From contig NZ_JAUZDX010000002.1 of NCBI RefSeq assembly GCF_030704685.1, positions 124,001-188,000 of the forward strand: a stretch of 64,000 nt of DNA. The letters run 5' to 3'. Shown in pieces: positions 63,352-64,000 of this stretch; within the stretch, counting starts at the first letter, position 1, and each line of letters starts with the position of its first letter. The notes under the pieces were generated by a model. The model was not told the origin of the DNA, did not search any database, and worked only from the letters and a program-made list of their open reading frames with translations. Origin of the DNA: Acidovorax sp. A1169. Its GTDB lineage: Bacteria; Pseudomonadota; Gammaproteobacteria; Burkholderiales; Burkholderiaceae_C. Made by a program: the position numbers and the translations under genes.

Positions 63352-63513
63352 GAGCGTGTAGGACTTGGAAATAGTCGGCTGCAAATAGGCCGCAGAGGTC
63401 CATTTTTCACCGTCTTTTTGCCCCATAGCCTGGCTATGGGGCTGCAAATCCGGCAAAAACTGTCCTCGCTGGGGCCGATTTTCGCTTTCGACGCTCCAAG
63501 TCCGACAGGCTCC
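63351..63513. repeat. 163-bp imperfect palindromic intergenic element
   Basis: The ends are GGAGCGTGTAGGACTTGGA (63351-63369) and TCCAAGTCCGACAGGCTCC (63495-63513), inverted with 17 of 19 matches. The middle is a perfect 10-bp stem CCCCATAGCC (63421-63430) / GGCTATGGGG (63432-63441) around one T. The arms between also pair in part (ATTTTTCACCG with the complement of CGGCAAAAACTG), so the whole element can fold into one long hairpin. No ORF lies in it. It looks like a dispersed intergenic repeat or MITE; no second copy was seen in this window. Confidence 0.75.
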
Positions 63514-63618
63514 CGGCGGGGAGACGGGAGCGGGGGCTTGCGCCATTGCCACGGCGGGCGCTTGGGGTTACAACTGTTGGCCGCAGCGGCTTTTCGACAA
63601 CCCCACGGAGGTGCCCAC

Positions 63619-63954
63619 ATGGCGTCCAAGTTCGAGCTCAAGAAGTCCAGGAACGACAAGTTCGTCTTCAACCTGCTGGCTTCCAATGGCCAAGTCATCC
63701 TCACGAGCGAGTTGTACGAATCCCGGGCCAGTGCCTTGAACGGCATCGAATCCGTGCGCAAGAACGCGGCCGACGATGGCCGCTACGGCCGCCTGTGCGC
63801 CAAGGACGGCTCGCCGTACTTCACCCTCAAGGCCGGCAACGGCCAGGTCATCGGCCAGAGCCAGCGCTACTCGGGCGAAAAAGCGCGCGAAGCGGGGATC
63901 GAATCGGTGAAGGCCCACGCGCCCGATGCGGTGGCCGACGACCAGAGTGCCTGA
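63619..63954 (+). CDS. YegP family protein with two DUF1508 repeats
   Basis: A 111-residue cytoplasmic protein built of two similar units: FELKKSRNDKFVFNLLASNGQVILTS and YFTLKAGNGQVIGQSQRYSG, each the DUF1508 (YegP) pattern that ends in ASNGQVI/AGNGQVI followed by a helix with GIESV. CGGAGGT lies 7 bases before the start. The family has a small swapped beta-sheet fold; the biological role is not known, although members are often abundant under stress. Confidence 0.93.
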   Translation: MASKFELKKSRNDKFVFNLLASNGQVILTSELYESRASALNGIESVRKNAADDGRYGRLCAKDGSPYFTLKAGNGQVIGQSQRYSGEKAREAGIESVKAHAPDAVADDQSA

Positions 63955-64000
63955 CCCCCGTCCATACCCTGCAAGGGATGGCAGGTGCCCCTGCGCCGCA

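Noticed and set aside
63962..63981. Hairpin CCATACCCT/AGGGATGG near the right edge as terminator of the DUF1508 gene
   Set aside because: The stem is interrupted and the sequence after it (CAGGTGCC) has no T-run; the window ends too soon to judge.

Overview
The window is high-GC bacterial chromosome with densely packed genes on both strands. The gene content points to a betaproteobacterium of the order Burkholderiales, most likely family Comamonadaceae (Acidovorax-like): two Bug/TctC-type periplasmic binding proteins, a complete aerobic benzoyl-CoA (box) cluster, a twin cyanophycin synthetase locus, an HU protein with a lysine/alanine tail, and many LysR regulators. The species cannot be fixed from the sequence alone. 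No tRNA, rRNA, CRISPR array, transposase or prophage gene was recognised.

Layout. 1-87: first codons of hmgA. 240-5455: a small acid-catabolism cluster (Bug binding protein, family III CoA-transferase, HMG-CoA lyase) with a divergent LysR gene and a ketopantoate-reductase-like gene. 5560-9100: argC (short type), LysR, a run of terminator hairpins, an HU/histone-like protein and an AraC regulator. 9210-15634: a TauE/SafE permease, then an AMP ligase, a carnitine-dehydrogenase-like enzyme, a second Bug protein and a BKACE enzyme, with a divergent Crp/Fnr regulator. 15622-25959: the benzoate locus. Hydrolase, benzoate-CoA ligase, boxD and a DUF4863 gene run left; boxR and boxCBA run right. Both promoter regions carry clusters of TGCA, the core motif of BzdR/BoxR operators. 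25963-30189: lipoprotein SGNH hydrolase, SPOR protein, TerB/DUF697 protein and a DsbA-like oxidoreductase. 30214-38605: creA, two cyanophycin synthetases, and the divergent cyanophycin-associated ABC transporter and DUF1854 gene. 38811-46133: an unknown protein, EF-hand protein, 5'-nucleotidase, lone GspF, flavin monooxygenase, CZB protein, ruvC, cdsA-like and plsC-like genes. 46272-52141: LacI regulator, a two-gene RNA repair cassette (RNA ligase plus HD-Pnk), AraC regulator and a P450. 52157-63954: mtgA, aroE, a TonB-like gene and an RNase II-family gene in one operon, pilin and divergent PglL-like oligosaccharyltransferase, esterase, pseudokinase-HDOD-GAF protein, rodA, a 163-bp imperfect palindrome and a DUF1508 protein.

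How the parts fit. Benzoate is activated to benzoyl-CoA by the ligase, epoxidised by BoxAB, ring-opened by BoxC, and the semialdehyde is oxidised by BoxD; BoxR probably senses benzoyl-CoA and controls both arms. The two cyanophycin synthetases show complementary losses: the 735-residue protein keeps an N-domain HxxEH motif but has lost the Mur-type P-loop, while the 859-residue protein has the reverse. The RNA ligase and HD-Pnk together supply all end-healing and sealing steps for broken RNA. The points most worth checking are the cyanophycin pair, the RNA repair cassette, the TGCA-bearing box promoters, the BKACE cluster with altered motifs, the pilin ending in serine opposite a PglL-like gene, and the palindromic element behind rodA.
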